From contig NZ_JADU01000007.1 in the NCBI RefSeq assembly GCF_000518545.1, positions 1-64,000 on the forward strand: DNA of 64,000 nt. Reading direction: 5' to 3'. Source of the DNA: Hallella seregens ATCC 51272 (lineage in GTDB: Bacteria > Bacteroidota > Bacteroidia > Bacteroidales > Bacteroidaceae). The stretch's first letter is position 1; every line of letters begins with the position of its first letter. Under the pieces are notes generated by a model. That model worked only from the letters and a program-made list of their open reading frames with translations, searched no databases and was not told where the DNA came from. Position numbers and translations under genes: made by a program. Below, in pieces: positions 9,350 through 17,590 of this stretch.

Positions 9350-9433
9350 GACAATAAATTTGCACGAAAAGTTGTTTTCTCTTGTGCGGCCGACAACAAA
9401 TTTACAGGAAAAGTGGGCTTTTCCTGTGCTGCA
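9350..9433. repeat. Tandem pair of 42-bp hairpin repeats
   Basis: Two 42-base units (9350-9391 and 9392-9433) start GACAATAAATTTGCACG and GACAACAAATTTACAGG. Each contains its own palindrome; in the second the arms CAGGAAAAG/CTTTTCCTG are perfect around TGGG. This looks like a REP-type intergenic repeat. Confidence 0.75.
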
Positions 9434-9518
9434 CATACACCTCTATGGTATAGGGAGCAATGCTGCTGACGGTTATGTCTCTCTATGGCAATCAATACCA
9501 ATGATTTGGATTTGGGTG

Positions 9519-9549
9519 CAAAGATAGCGATAAAATCGGAACTACGCAA
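9519..9549 (-). promoter_or_regulatory. Orphan leftward promoter
   Basis: On the minus strand TTG (9547-9549), a 20-base spacer and TATCTTTG (9519-9526) match the Bacteroidetes housekeeping consensus. Transcription would run left into the gene-free junction, so its original gene may have been lost, or it may drive a small RNA. Confidence 0.5.
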
Positions 9550-9585
9550 GAGAAATGGCAATTATTGCGTCATGTTTGTGCCCGG

Positions 9586-11247
9586 CTACACCATAAACAT
9601 AATGATGATTTGGACGATGACGACACGGACAAACATGCCGAGGGGATAGACGGCGGCGTAAGAAATGCTGGCCGTGTCGCCGCGCAGCGTGTCATTGGCA
9701 TAGGTCAGGGCCATGGGGTTGGCCATGCTCCCGCAGAGGATGCCGCAGATGGTTCCGAAGTCATATTTCCGGGTTTTCAGGGCGATGAGGCCCACAAGGA
9801 CGACGGGCAGTAGCGTGATGAGGAAGCCAATGCCCACCCATGCGATGCCCTCGGGGCGCACGACGGTGGCAAAGAAGTCCTTGCCCGCATCCAGTCCCAG
9901 ACAAGCCAGATAGAGCGACAGGCCCAACATGCGCAGCATGAGCGAGGCCGAGCGCGTGGTGTAGGAGATGAAGTGCATGCGCGGCCCCAGCGCGCCCACC
10001 AGAATGCCCATGATGATGGGGCCGCCGGCGATGCCCAGCCGGATGGGCGATTCCATGCCGGGCAGACTGATGGGGATGGTGCCTAAGGCCACGCCCAGGA
10101 TGATGCCGAGGAAGATACTGCCGATGTTGGGCTCCTCGAGCGTCTTCACGGAGTTGCCCAGAAAGTGCTCGGCATTCTCCACATCGTTGTGCTTGCCCAC
10201 CACGGTCACGCGGTCTCCATATTGCAGACGGAGGTCGTGGCTGGCCAGCAGCTTGACGTCGCCTCGGATGATGCGGCTCACATTCACCCCGCAGATGTCG
10301 CGCATGCGCAGTTCGCCGAGCCGCTTGCCGTTGAGTCCCCGGCGTGTCACCACACAGACACGGCTCTCCACATTGGAGTCGATGGCGTTCCAGTCTATCA
10401 CGTCGCGGTTCCAGTCCTTGGCTTCCTGGCGGCCGAAGAGCAGCACCAAGGCCTCCTCGTCTTCCTTGGTGGTCACCACGAGCAGGGAGTCGTTGACCTG
10501 AATCACGGTGTCTGCCACGGGCACAATGACCTGGCTTCCGCGCCAGATGCGCGAGATGATGAAGTGCAGGTGGGTCATCTGGGCAATCTGTGCAATGGTC
10601 TTGCCGTCGATGGCCGGGTTGATGGCCGTGAGCTGTGCGATGTATGTATTGTCGTCGTCGCTGAGCGGTTTTACCTTGAGGTCGCAGGGCTTCACAAACA
10701 GTTTGCGCATCAGCATCATGGCCAGGATGACGCCCACCACGCCGAGCGGATAGGTCACGGCGGTGGCCAGGGCGGCCCGTCCGCTGGGAATGCCCAGGTG
10801 TTCCAGTGCCTGTGTGGCGGCACCCAGGGCGGGTGTGTTGGTTGTGGCGCCACAAAGTAGCCCCACCATGTCGGCCACGCCCACCCCCGTTATCGGCACC
10901 AGCACCAGTGCCAGCAGGGTGCCCGCCAAGATGACGGCCAGCCCCCACAGGTTGAGGGCCATGCCTTCGTGGCGCAGCGAGCCGAAGAAGTTGGGGCCAA
11001 CGTGCAGTCCCAGGCAATAGACAAACATCGACAGGCCGAACGTCTCCACATAGTCGAGCGTCCGGGCATCGATCGACAGGCCTGCATGTCCGGCCAGAAT
11101 GCCGGCGAAGAACACGAAAGCAATGCCCAGCGAGACGCCCATCACCTTGATGCGGCCCAAGGCGAGGCCAAGCGCAACGACCATAGAAATGATGATCACC
11201 GTCTGTACGGACGAGTGGACACTGAAGAGGGAGGACAGCCAATCCAT
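9586..11247 (-). CDS. AspT/YidE/YbjL-family membrane antiporter-like transporter
   Basis: This 553-residue protein is the same length as E. coli YidE and has the family layout. A first block of hydrophobic helices covers residues 15-190, two RCK_C-type (TrkA-C) cytoplasmic domains lie about 195-370, and a second helix block runs 375-553 with a GLDAG motif near 455. The family belongs to the aspartate:alanine exchanger group; the substrate of YidE-type members is not established, so I give no symbol. It lies 33 bp downstream of the pyridoxal kinase gene on the same strand and is probably co-transcribed. It is the first clearly chromosomal gene after the prophage. Confidence 0.85.
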   Translation of the reverse strand: MDWLSSLFSVHSSVQTVIIISMVVALGLALGRIKVMGVSLGIAFVFFAGILAGHAGLSIDARTLDYVETFGLSMFVYCLGLHVGPNFFGSLRHEGMALNLWGLAVILAGTLLALVLVPITGVGVADMVGLLCGATTNTPALGAATQALEHLGIPSGRAALATAVTYPLGVVGVILAMMLMRKLFVKPCDLKVKPLSDDDNTYIAQLTAINPAIDGKTIAQIAQMTHLHFIISRIWRGSQVIVPVADTVIQVNDSLLVVTTKEDEEALVLLFGRQEAKDWNRDVIDWNAIDSNVESRVCVVTRRGLNGKRLGELRMRDICGVNVSRIIRGDVKLLASHDLRLQYGDRVTVVGKHNDVENAEHFLGNSVKTLEEPNIGSIFLGIILGVALGTIPISLPGMESPIRLGIAGGPIIMGILVGALGPRMHFISYTTRSASLMLRMLGLSLYLACLGLDAGKDFFATVVRPEGIAWVGIGFLITLLPVVLVGLIALKTRKYDFGTICGILCGSMANPMALTYANDTLRGDTASISYAAVYPLGMFVRVVIVQIIIMFMV

Positions 11248-11280
11248 GGGATGCAGAGGTAAGGTGTGGAGTGGGGGTGA

Positions 11281-12099
11281 TTAAATAAGGTGGAGGTAGT
11301 TCTCCAAGGGGATGCCGCGGTTCTTGTCGGCGTTGTCCTTGTTGCACTCGATGAGCCGCGACACGGCGTTCATGGCCTCGCGTGTGGAGCGTCGCAGCCC
11401 CTCGCCGTTGAGCAGATGGCCGATGAGCACGGCCGAGAAGATGTCGCCCGTGCCGGGGAAGTGGACGGGAATTTCGGTATAGGGCAGCATGAAATACTGT
11501 CCGCTCTTGTGGTTGTAGCCCACCACGCTGGGCTGCCTGTCGACCGGAATCGACGTGATGAGGGCCGACTTGGCGCCGATGGCCGTGAGCTTGTCGAGCA
11601 GTGCCCGAGTCTCCTCCATCGTGATGCCGTCGGGACGGTAGCCGGCGCCGGTGAGATAGCAGGCCTCCGTGTAGTTGGGGAAGATCAAATCGGCCACGGC
11701 AATCATCTCTTTCATGCTTCCGATGGTGGCGGGGGTCACCCCGTTGTAGAGCTTGCCCTCGTCGCCCATGATGGGATCCACGAAGATGGTGGTGCCGCCG
11801 AGGGCCTGTTCACGGCAGTAGGCCGACACCACGAGGGCCTGACGCTCGGAAGCAATGAATCCCGTGGCGATGGCGTCGAAGCGGAAGCCCAGCCCTTTCC
11901 ACACGGGAAACACGCCGGTGATGTAGTCGGTGGTGTCGAGAATGTTGAACTTTCCATAGTCCAGCGTGTTGGATACCAGCGCCGTAGGCAGATTGTAGGT
12001 GGGGTGCCCCATGTAGGAGAGAATGGGCAGCATGGCTGCCGTGGCCACCTTGCCGTAACCCGCCATGTCGTTGATGAGGAGTATTTGCTTCTTGCTCAT
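11281..12099 (-). CDS. pdxY: Pyridoxal/pyridoxamine kinase (PdxY-like)
   Basis: This 272-residue ribokinase-fold protein would phosphorylate B6 vitamers to pyridoxal phosphate in the salvage pathway. It opens with ILLINDMAGYGKVATAAM, typical of the B6 kinase family, has the central FVDPIMGDEGKLY block that contributes to the substrate and metal site, and ends with GTGDIFSA near residue 219, which supplies the anion hole and catalytic Asp. A TAACTTTG element (minus strand, 12119-12126) lies 20 bp upstream of the start, but I see no good TTG partner at normal spacing. It is followed by the YidE-type gene. Confidence 0.88.
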   Translation of the reverse strand: MSKKQILLINDMAGYGKVATAAMLPILSYMGHPTYNLPTALVSNTLDYGKFNILDTTDYITGVFPVWKGLGFRFDAIATGFIASERQALVVSAYCREQALGGTTIFVDPIMGDEGKLYNGVTPATIGSMKEMIAVADLIFPNYTEACYLTGAGYRPDGITMEETRALLDKLTAIGAKSALITSIPVDRQPSVVGYNHKSGQYFMLPYTEIPVHFPGTGDIFSAVLIGHLLNGEGLRRSTREAMNAVSRLIECNKDNADKNRGIPLENYLHLI

Positions 12100-12269
12100 G
12101 ATGTCGTCAAATCGGTTGCAAAGTTAGTAAAAAGCCGAAAGGTGGAAAAGTAAAAAGACAAAAAAGGTTGGTTATTGAAAAAATAAGCCAAAAAAGCGGC
12201 CGAAAGCATGGTTGTATCGTTTTATTGTCGTAATTTAGTTCATGATTTTAAATCTATGCTTTAGCCAAG

Positions 12270-13358
12270 ATGAGCAACAACAACAACAACTTCTGCCTGA
12301 TACTTGCCGGGGGCAAGGGGCGTCGCCTGTGGCCTTGCAGCCGCGAGAATTTCCCCAAACAGTTCATCGATTTCTTCGGAACGGGGCGCACGCAGCTTCA
12401 GCAAACCTACGACCGCATGGCGCGCATCCTGCCGTCCGACCATATATTCATCAACACCAACAGCCAGTATCTGCCTCTGGTCATGGAACAACTGCCCGAG
12501 GTGCCCCGTTCGCGCATCATGGCCGAGCCCATCCATCGCAACACAGCTCCCAGCATAGCCTGGGCCAACTACCGCATTTCGCGCCTCTGTCCCGAGGCGC
12601 GCATCATTGCCGTGCCGTCTGACCAGCTGGTGATGAACGAGGAGGCATTCCGGCAGAACGTGCTCGACGGCCTCAACTTTGTGGGCACACACGAGACTTT
12701 TCTCACCATGGGGGTGAGCCCCACGCGGCCCGAGCCGGGCTATGGCTATATTCAGAAAGCCGAAATGCTGGAGCAAGATGTCTACCAAGTGAAGACTTTC
12801 ACCGAGAAACCCGACCGCGAGTTTGCCCGAACGTTCATGGAAAGCGGCGAGTTCCTCTGGAACACGGGCCTCTTCCTCTCCAGCGTCGTCCACCTGCGTG
12901 AGAGCTTTTCGCACATCCTGCCCCCCGTGCTGCGCGAACTCGAAAGAATCAACAAGGATGCCACGGTGGAACAAGAGGAAGCCTACATGCAGGAACACTT
13001 CACGCTCTACCCCAACATTTCGCTGGAGGCGGGCGTGCTCGACAATGCCGAGGGCGTGTGCGTGATGAAGTGTGACTTCGGCTGGGCCGACCTGGGAACC
13101 TGGCATGGCATCTACGAGGCCATGCCGCGCACGGTCGAGGGCAACGTCGTCATCAATTCAGAAGTCATTGTTGACAACAGCCGCAACAATGTCATCAAGC
13201 TGCCCAAGGGGCGGCTTGGTGTTATCAACGGGCTCGAAGGCTTCATCGTGGCCGAGAAGGACAACGTGCTTCTCATCTGCCGCAAGGAAGATTCTTCGGC
13301 TCTGATACGCAAGTATGTGAACGAAGTTCAGCTCAAAATGGGGGAAGCGTTCATTTGA
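12270..13358 (+). CDS. manC: Mannose-1-phosphate guanylyltransferase
   Basis: This 362-residue nucleotidyltransferase makes GDP-mannose from mannose-1-phosphate and GTP. The nucleotide-binding signature LILAGGKGRRLWPCSREN followed by FPKQF occupies residues 10-31. Further family blocks are EPIHRNTAPSIAWA, AVPSDQLV, PEPGYGYIQ and FTEKPD. It lacks the C-terminal isomerase domain of bifunctional ManC/AlgA enzymes. It is divergent from pdxY and its last 8 bases overlap the convergent HIT gene. GDP-mannose would feed fucose, mannose or envelope glycans such as those implied further along the window. Confidence 0.92.
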   Translation: MSNNNNNFCLILAGGKGRRLWPCSRENFPKQFIDFFGTGRTQLQQTYDRMARILPSDHIFINTNSQYLPLVMEQLPEVPRSRIMAEPIHRNTAPSIAWANYRISRLCPEARIIAVPSDQLVMNEEAFRQNVLDGLNFVGTHETFLTMGVSPTRPEPGYGYIQKAEMLEQDVYQVKTFTEKPDREFARTFMESGEFLWNTGLFLSSVVHLRESFSHILPPVLRELERINKDATVEQEEAYMQEHFTLYPNISLEAGVLDNAEGVCVMKCDFGWADLGTWHGIYEAMPRTVEGNVVINSEVIVDNSRNNVIKLPKGRLGVINGLEGFIVAEKDNVLLICRKEDSSALIRKYVNEVQLKMGEAFI

Positions 13359-13743
13359 ACGCTTCCCGAATCTTGGCTGCCGTCTCTTTCATCTCGTCTT
13401 CGCTGAGCGTTACGTGCTTCTTGAAGTCCACGTCGCCCTCGGTGTTGATGGGCATGAGGTGGATGTGGGCATGGTTCACTTCGAGCCCGAGCACCACCTG
13501 CGCCACTTTCTTGCAAGGGAAAGCCGTGCGGATGGCCCGTGCCACGCGTTTGGCAAAGAGCTCAAAGGCGGCCAGGTCTTCGTCGGCCATGTCGAAGATA
13601 TAGTCCACTTCCTTGCGGGGCACCACCAGTGTGTGGCCCTTCACCACAGGGTTGATGTCGAGGAAAGCATAGAAGCGTTCGTCCTCGGCGCACTTGTAGC
13701 TGGGTATCTCGCCAGCGGCAATCTTACTGAAAAGGGTAGGCAT
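13351..13743 (-). CDS. HIT-family nucleotide hydrolase/transferase
   Basis: This 130-residue protein carries the histidine-triad signature HAHIHLMP (HxHxHxx) at about residues 91-98, preceded by GHTLVVPRKEVD. HIT proteins hydrolyse or transfer nucleotide phosphoramidates and related substrates; the natural substrate here is unknown. I place the start at ATG 13743 (MPTLFSKIAAGEIPSYK), which is the usual N-terminus of bacterial HIT proteins. It follows greA by 16 bp on the same strand and overlaps the end of manC by 8 bp. Confidence 0.9.
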   Translation of the reverse strand: MPTLFSKIAAGEIPSYKCAEDERFYAFLDINPVVKGHTLVVPRKEVDYIFDMADEDLAAFELFAKRVARAIRTAFPCKKVAQVVLGLEVNHAHIHLMPINTEGDVDFKKHVTLSEDEMKETAAKIREAFK

Positions 13744-13759
13744 AAGGCAGTTGGTTTTC

Positions 13760-14227
13760 CTATTCAATGGTAATCTTGTCTATTTGCAGCTTGAGCGTTC
13801 CGCGCGGAACCTTCACCTCTACCACGTCGCCCACTTTCTTGTTCAGCAGTCCTTGGGCAATGGGAGTGTGGATGGAGATCTTGCCTTCCTTGAGGTTTGC
13901 CTCGCTCTCGCTCACCACAGTGTAGGTCATTTTCTTCTTTGTGGTGAGGTTTGTCATCTCTACTTTCGACATGATTTGCACCTCGTCGGTGGAGAGTCGC
14001 GACATGTCCACGATCTTGGCAAGGGCAATGGTCTTCTTCAGTTCGTTGATTTTGTTCTCCAGATGCGCCTGTGCCTCCTTGGCAGCGTCGTACTCTGAGT
14101 TCTCGCTCAAGTCGCCCTTGTCGGCCGCCTCGGCGATGGCCGCCGACGCTTTGGGGCGCTCGATAGCTTCCATTTGGTGGAGCTGGGCCACGAGTTTGTC
14201 GTAGCCCTCTTGTGACATATAAGCCAT
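13760..14227 (-). CDS. greA: Transcription elongation factor GreA
   Basis: This 155-residue factor has the GreA layout: an N-terminal coiled coil with the acidic tip DKGDLSENSEYDAAKEAQ (about 37-54), which enters the RNA polymerase secondary channel and stimulates transcript cleavage, and a C-terminal FKBP-like domain (SIHTPIAQGLLNKKVGD). I choose ATG 14227 (MAYMSQEGYDKL). An upstream in-frame start would add residues encoded by the leader. A strong promoter and a 27-bp perfect hairpin lie in the leader. Confidence 0.95.
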   Translation of the reverse strand: MAYMSQEGYDKLVAQLHQMEAIERPKASAAIAEAADKGDLSENSEYDAAKEAQAHLENKINELKKTIALAKIVDMSRLSTDEVQIMSKVEMTNLTTKKKMTYTVVSESEANLKEGKISIHTPIAQGLLNKKVGDVVEVKVPRGTLKLQIDKITIE

Positions 14228-14264
14228 AGTTATCTCTTTAAATTGTTTATGCGTTTCCAAACGG

Positions 14265-14326
14265 AGACTTTAGAAAGCAGCGTTCCGACATGATTGCGAA
14301 TGTCGGAACGCTGCTTTCTAAAGTCT
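14265..14326 (-). promoter_or_regulatory. 27-bp perfect hairpin in the greA leader
   Basis: The arms 14265-14291 (starting AGACTTTAGAAAGCAGCG) and 14300-14326 are perfect inverse complements around an 8-base loop. The element is between the greA promoter and start codon, so the RNA would fold within the 5' untranslated region, ending 37 bases before the ATG. Confidence 0.85.
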
Positions 14327-14347
14327 GTCTGTTGTCGTGTATCGGTG

Positions 14348-14378
14348 CAAAGGTAGGCATTAATTTCGACAGACACAA
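14348..14378 (-). promoter_or_regulatory. greA promoter
   Basis: On the minus strand TTG (14376-14378), 20 bases and TACCTTTG (14348-14355) match the Bacteroidetes consensus exactly. The predicted RNA begins near 14340. Confidence 0.75.
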
Positions 14379-14379
14379 G

Positions 14380-14910
14380 CAAATGGCCTAATATTTTTGT
14401 TTTTCGCTTGACGAAGATCAAGAATTTGCGCTTTCTGCATTTTATTTTCGCCTTAGATTTGCATTGAGTTGGAGATTTGTTTATTTTTGGTTTGTGTTTT
14501 TCATAGTATTAGATTTAAGGTTAACAAAGGTTGGGGACTCGGCGGAGCCCCCTTTTTTGTACCCTTTCCGAGCTGAAGAACCGAACGGCACGGGGCGTGC
14601 GTCGAGGCCCCGAACGGTGCCCAAACCGTAGGGGCATACGGCCTGTGCCTGCAAGGGCAGGGCCCGGCGGGCGGCCCCGCACGGGGTGCCTCCCTGCATG
14701 CCAACCGCAGTTCTTGTTTCAAAGTGCATTTTGCCGCAGGACGATGACGGGACAATCGCGTCGCGATTGCGGCGTTTTCGCGTTGCGTTTACGCCGTTTT
14801 CATGCCGCGATTACGCCGTTGCCGCATCGCGATTGCGCCGTTGCCGCAGGGGCTGTGCCGGGCGGCCGTGCAGCCGCAGGGCGGCGGGGGCGTGGCCGGG
14901 AGCCGGCGGG
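14380..14910. other. Gene-free interval with repeats
   Basis: I see no supported gene in this 530-bp stretch. The first 150 bp are AT-rich; the remainder is strongly GC-rich and carries degenerate repeats, including the GCGTTTACGCCGT-type 13-mers at 14755-14850. Confidence 0.55.
14755..14850. repeat. Cluster of GCG-TT-CGCCGT 13-mer repeats
   Basis: Variants GCGTTTACGCCGT, GCGATTACGCCGT and GCGATTGCGCCGT occur here in direct series. Related units occur at 26930-27000, 44235-44340 and 56265-56350. Confidence 0.7.
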
Positions 14911-15468
14911 CTACCCCACGTTGAGCCTGCCGTAGGGGCCGGTGGTGCTGGCCCGGTAGCGCGTCAGCTTCTTGCCGGCCTCGCCCTCACTGACGATGCC
15001 GCCGTTGTTCAGGTCGTACCGGCGGTGGCACGTGTGGCAGACGGCGATGCCGAACTCGCCCACCTCGACCTTGTGGCTGCGCACGGGCAGGGCGTTCGGG
15101 TCGAAACAGTTGGGGCATTCGCGGTCGTAGGCATAGAAAGTGCCGTCGGCCGAGTTGCCGTAGCCCACGATGATGCCGCCGTTCATGCCCAGCACGAAGC
15201 CCCGTCGCTCGTCGAGGGCCGTCATCGTGACGCGGCTGTTGAGGCCTTGGTTGCTCTCGAAGACAAACTGTTTGCCCGACGTGCTGATGGTGACAAAGAC
15301 GCCCGAGCCGGGCGTCATGCCGCCGGCCAGGGTGGCGTCGTTGTGCCGAGCATTGTCGAAGTAGAGGCGGCAGTAGCTGTTGCTGTACAGATCCTGCGTG
15401 TCGCCACAGGCACACGGCAGGGCCGCAAGGGCCAGCACGAGTCCGAATGTGAGGTTTCTGGCGGTCAT
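14911..15468 (-). CDS. Small exported protein with a four-cysteine Rieske-like region
   Basis: The 185-residue product begins with a hydrophobic signal segment (NLTFGLVLALAALPCAC), possibly a lipoprotein signal with Cys19 or Cys21, although the box is not canonical. Two Cys pairs, CPNC (118-121) and CHTC (144-147), are followed by RRYDLNNGGIVSEG, which resembles the second half of a Rieske domain. Rieske proteins use two Cys and two His for a 2Fe-2S cluster; here all four ligands look like Cys, so zinc or a rubredoxin-like iron site is as likely. The start ATG at 15468 overlaps the argH stop by four bases (ATGA), so it is translationally linked to argH. I do not know its function. Confidence 0.72.
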   Translation of the reverse strand: MTARNLTFGLVLALAALPCACGDTQDLYSNSYCRLYFDNARHNDATLAGGMTPGSGVFVTISTSGKQFVFESNQGLNSRVTMTALDERRGFVLGMNGGIIVGYGNSADGTFYAYDRECPNCFDPNALPVRSHKVEVGEFGIAVCHTCHRRYDLNNGGIVSEGEAGKKLTRYRASTTGPYGRLNVG

Positions 15469-16814
15469 GGGCGGGGAGGATTCAGCAGGGCCTGCTCGGC
15501 GGCGGCCACGCGGTCGAAGTGGAATTCGGCCAGCGTGCTGTCCATGAGCGCGCGTATGCGGTCGTTGCACAGGTTGCCGATGGAGCCCTCGTGGGTGTGG
15601 TGGATGTGCTTGTCGGCCTTGAAGGTGCCGGCCTCGATGTCGAGTCCCACCTGTTTGTAGGCGTCGCGGAACGGCATGCCGGCGGCGGCCAGACGGTTCA
15701 CCGCCTCGACGGAGAACATCGGGTCGTACATCGGATTGTCGAGAATGTGCTCGTTCACCTCCATTTTGTTGATGATGTAGGCGGTCATCCGCAGACAGTC
15801 TTTCAGCTCGTCGAAGGCGGGCAGGAAGATTTCCTTGATGACCTGCAGGTCGCGGAAGTAGCCCGTGGGCAGGTTGTTCATGATGAGCATGACCTGTTGG
15901 GGCAGGCCCTGCAGCTTGTTGCTCTTGGCGCGGATAAGCTCGAAAACGTCGGGGTTTTTCTTGTGGGGCATGATGCTCGAGCCCGTGGTGCACTCCTTGG
16001 GCAGCCGCACGAACCCGAAGTTCTGCGAGTTGAAGAGGCAGGCGTCGAACGCCAGCTTGGCCAGTGTGCCGGCCACCGAGGCCAGGGCAAAGGCCACGTT
16101 GCGCTCCATTTTGCCGCGTCCCATCTGGGCGTAGACCACGTTGTAGTCCATCGAGTCGAAGCCCAACAGCTGCGTGGTGAGCGTGCGGTCGAGGGAGAAC
16201 GACGAGCCATAGCCGGCCGCCGAGCCCAGGGGATTGCGGTTGGTGAGGCGGTAGGCCGCCTGGAGAAAGAGCATGTCGTCGGCCAGGCTCTCGGCGTAGG
16301 CGCCGAACCAGAGGCCGAAACTGGAGGGCATGGCTATTTGCAGGTGGGTGTAGCCGGGCATGAGCACGTCCTTGTAGAGGTCGCTTTTCTGGACGAGCTC
16401 GTCGAAGAGCAGCTTCACGCCCTCGGTAATCTCCATGAGCTGGCGGCGTGTAAAGAGCTTCAGATCCACCAGAACCTGGTCGTTGCGCGACCGTCCCGAG
16501 TGTATCTTCTTGCCCATATCGCTGAGCTTTCGGGTGAGCATCAGCTCCACTTGGGAGTGCACGTCTTCCACGCCCTCCTCGATAACGAACTGCCCCTGCT
16601 CGCAACTGCGGTAGATGTGGCGCAGGGCTTGCAGTAGTTGCAGCAGCTCGTCGCGCTCCAAGAGCCCGATGGACTGCAGCATGGTGATGTGGGCCATGGA
16701 GCCCAGCACGTCGTATTTGGCGAGGTAGAGGTCCATCTCGCGGTCGCGGCCCACGGTGAACCGCTCAATCTCTGCGTTGACTTGGAAGTTTTTTTCCCAA
16801 AGTTTGGTGGCCAT
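15465..16814 (-). CDS. argH: Argininosuccinate lyase
   Basis: This 449-residue enzyme cleaves argininosuccinate to arginine and fumarate, the last step of arginine synthesis. The superfamily signature GSSIMPHKKNPD (about residues 279-290) contains the catalytic serine loop. The N-terminal SGRSRNDQVLVDLKL and the central LGSAAGYGSSF blocks also match the family. It ends in a four-base overlap with the downstream exported-protein gene. Confidence 0.95.
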   Translation of the reverse strand: MATKLWEKNFQVNAEIERFTVGRDREMDLYLAKYDVLGSMAHITMLQSIGLLERDELLQLLQALRHIYRSCEQGQFVIEEGVEDVHSQVELMLTRKLSDMGKKIHSGRSRNDQVLVDLKLFTRRQLMEITEGVKLLFDELVQKSDLYKDVLMPGYTHLQIAMPSSFGLWFGAYAESLADDMLFLQAAYRLTNRNPLGSAAGYGSSFSLDRTLTTQLLGFDSMDYNVVYAQMGRGKMERNVAFALASVAGTLAKLAFDACLFNSQNFGFVRLPKECTTGSSIMPHKKNPDVFELIRAKSNKLQGLPQQVMLIMNNLPTGYFRDLQVIKEIFLPAFDELKDCLRMTAYIINKMEVNEHILDNPMYDPMFSVEAVNRLAAAGMPFRDAYKQVGLDIEAGTFKADKHIHHTHEGSIGNLCNDRIRALMDSTLAEFHFDRVAAAEQALLNPPRP

Positions 16815-16839
16815 GGTTGCTGTGAATTGATGTGTGGGT

Positions 16840-16955
16840 AAGGAGTTATGGAGTTAAGGAGTTAGGGAGTTAAGACAAATGTTTTGTCAAAAGAGTGCAT
16901 GGGGAACGCCTGACATTTGTCTTAACTCCCTAACTCCTTAACTACATAACTCCTT
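16840..16955. repeat. 43-bp inverted repeat upstream of argH
   Basis: Arms 16840-16882 and 16913-16955 are complementary except for one base, around a 30-base loop. They consist of iterated GGAGTTAAGGAGTTA-type words, and two more direct copies continue to 16980. This belongs to the low-complexity repeats found between genes in Bacteroidales. Confidence 0.85.
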
Positions 16956-16985
16956 GAATTTAACTCCCTAACTCCTTAAAATGAA

Positions 16986-17396
16986 TCAAACATAGTGTAT
17001 CATCTGCAGCGCGTCGGCGATTTTCTCGATGCCTTCCTGCAGCGGTTTCTTCACCATGCCGCTGATAAAGGGGTTGAGATCGGCCTTGATGGTGAGCTTC
17101 ATCTTGCTTGTCGACTCGTCTACAGGGAGTATTTGTATCCAGAAATTGAAAGGTAGGGGGCTCTCCCGCGTCTCAAACTTGATGGTCTTGGGCGCTTCGC
17201 GGTCTACGACGACGAGCTTCACGGCCCCCATGGGGGTGGAGATGGAGATGCTGTCGGCGTCGAACGTGAGGTCTTTCACCTTGTCTTCGGGGAGCTTGTC
17301 CCTCACTTTGTCAATGTTGCTGAGGTCGCTCAGCATGTCGTAGACCGACTGTTGGGGGTAGTCAATCTGCCGGATGGTACTTTCGATGGTGGTCAT
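16986..17396 (-). CDS. SRPBCC-superfamily (START/polyketide-cyclase fold) protein
   Basis: This 136-residue protein has the helix-grip pattern: STIRQIDYPQQSVYDMLSD at the N-terminus, strands with alternating hydrophobic residues, and a long C-terminal helix (MVKKPLQEGIEKIADALQM) that closes the ligand cavity. Members bind hydrophobic ligands or act in lipid and quinone metabolism, but no ligand can be named here. I use ATG 17396, since the residues upstream of it do not belong to the fold. It stands alone between argH and pyrE. Confidence 0.75.
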   Translation of the reverse strand: MTTIESTIRQIDYPQQSVYDMLSDLSNIDKVRDKLPEDKVKDLTFDADSISISTPMGAVKLVVVDREAPKTIKFETRESPLPFNFWIQILPVDESTSKMKLTIKADLNPFISGMVKKPLQEGIEKIADALQMIHYV

Positions 17397-17590
17397 AAGT
17401 GTTTTAAGGAGACAGCTCTCGCGCGCTTTCAAAGGAAAGAACCGCGCAAAAAGTCGTTTCTGTGTAATGGTATTTATCGGGTATGGCCCCGCATTCCCTC
17501 CTTTGGAGGGGACTGTTGAGGCTCTTGGAGGGCCCCTTTATCCCCGCCTTTGGAGGTGCTTGGGGAGGCTTTTGGAGGGGCTGGGGAAAG

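Noticed and set aside
14911..16605. A single 564-residue protein spanning the argH region
   Set aside because: Only its last 185 residues look like a real protein, with their own signal peptide and start at 15468; the rest is out of frame with argH.
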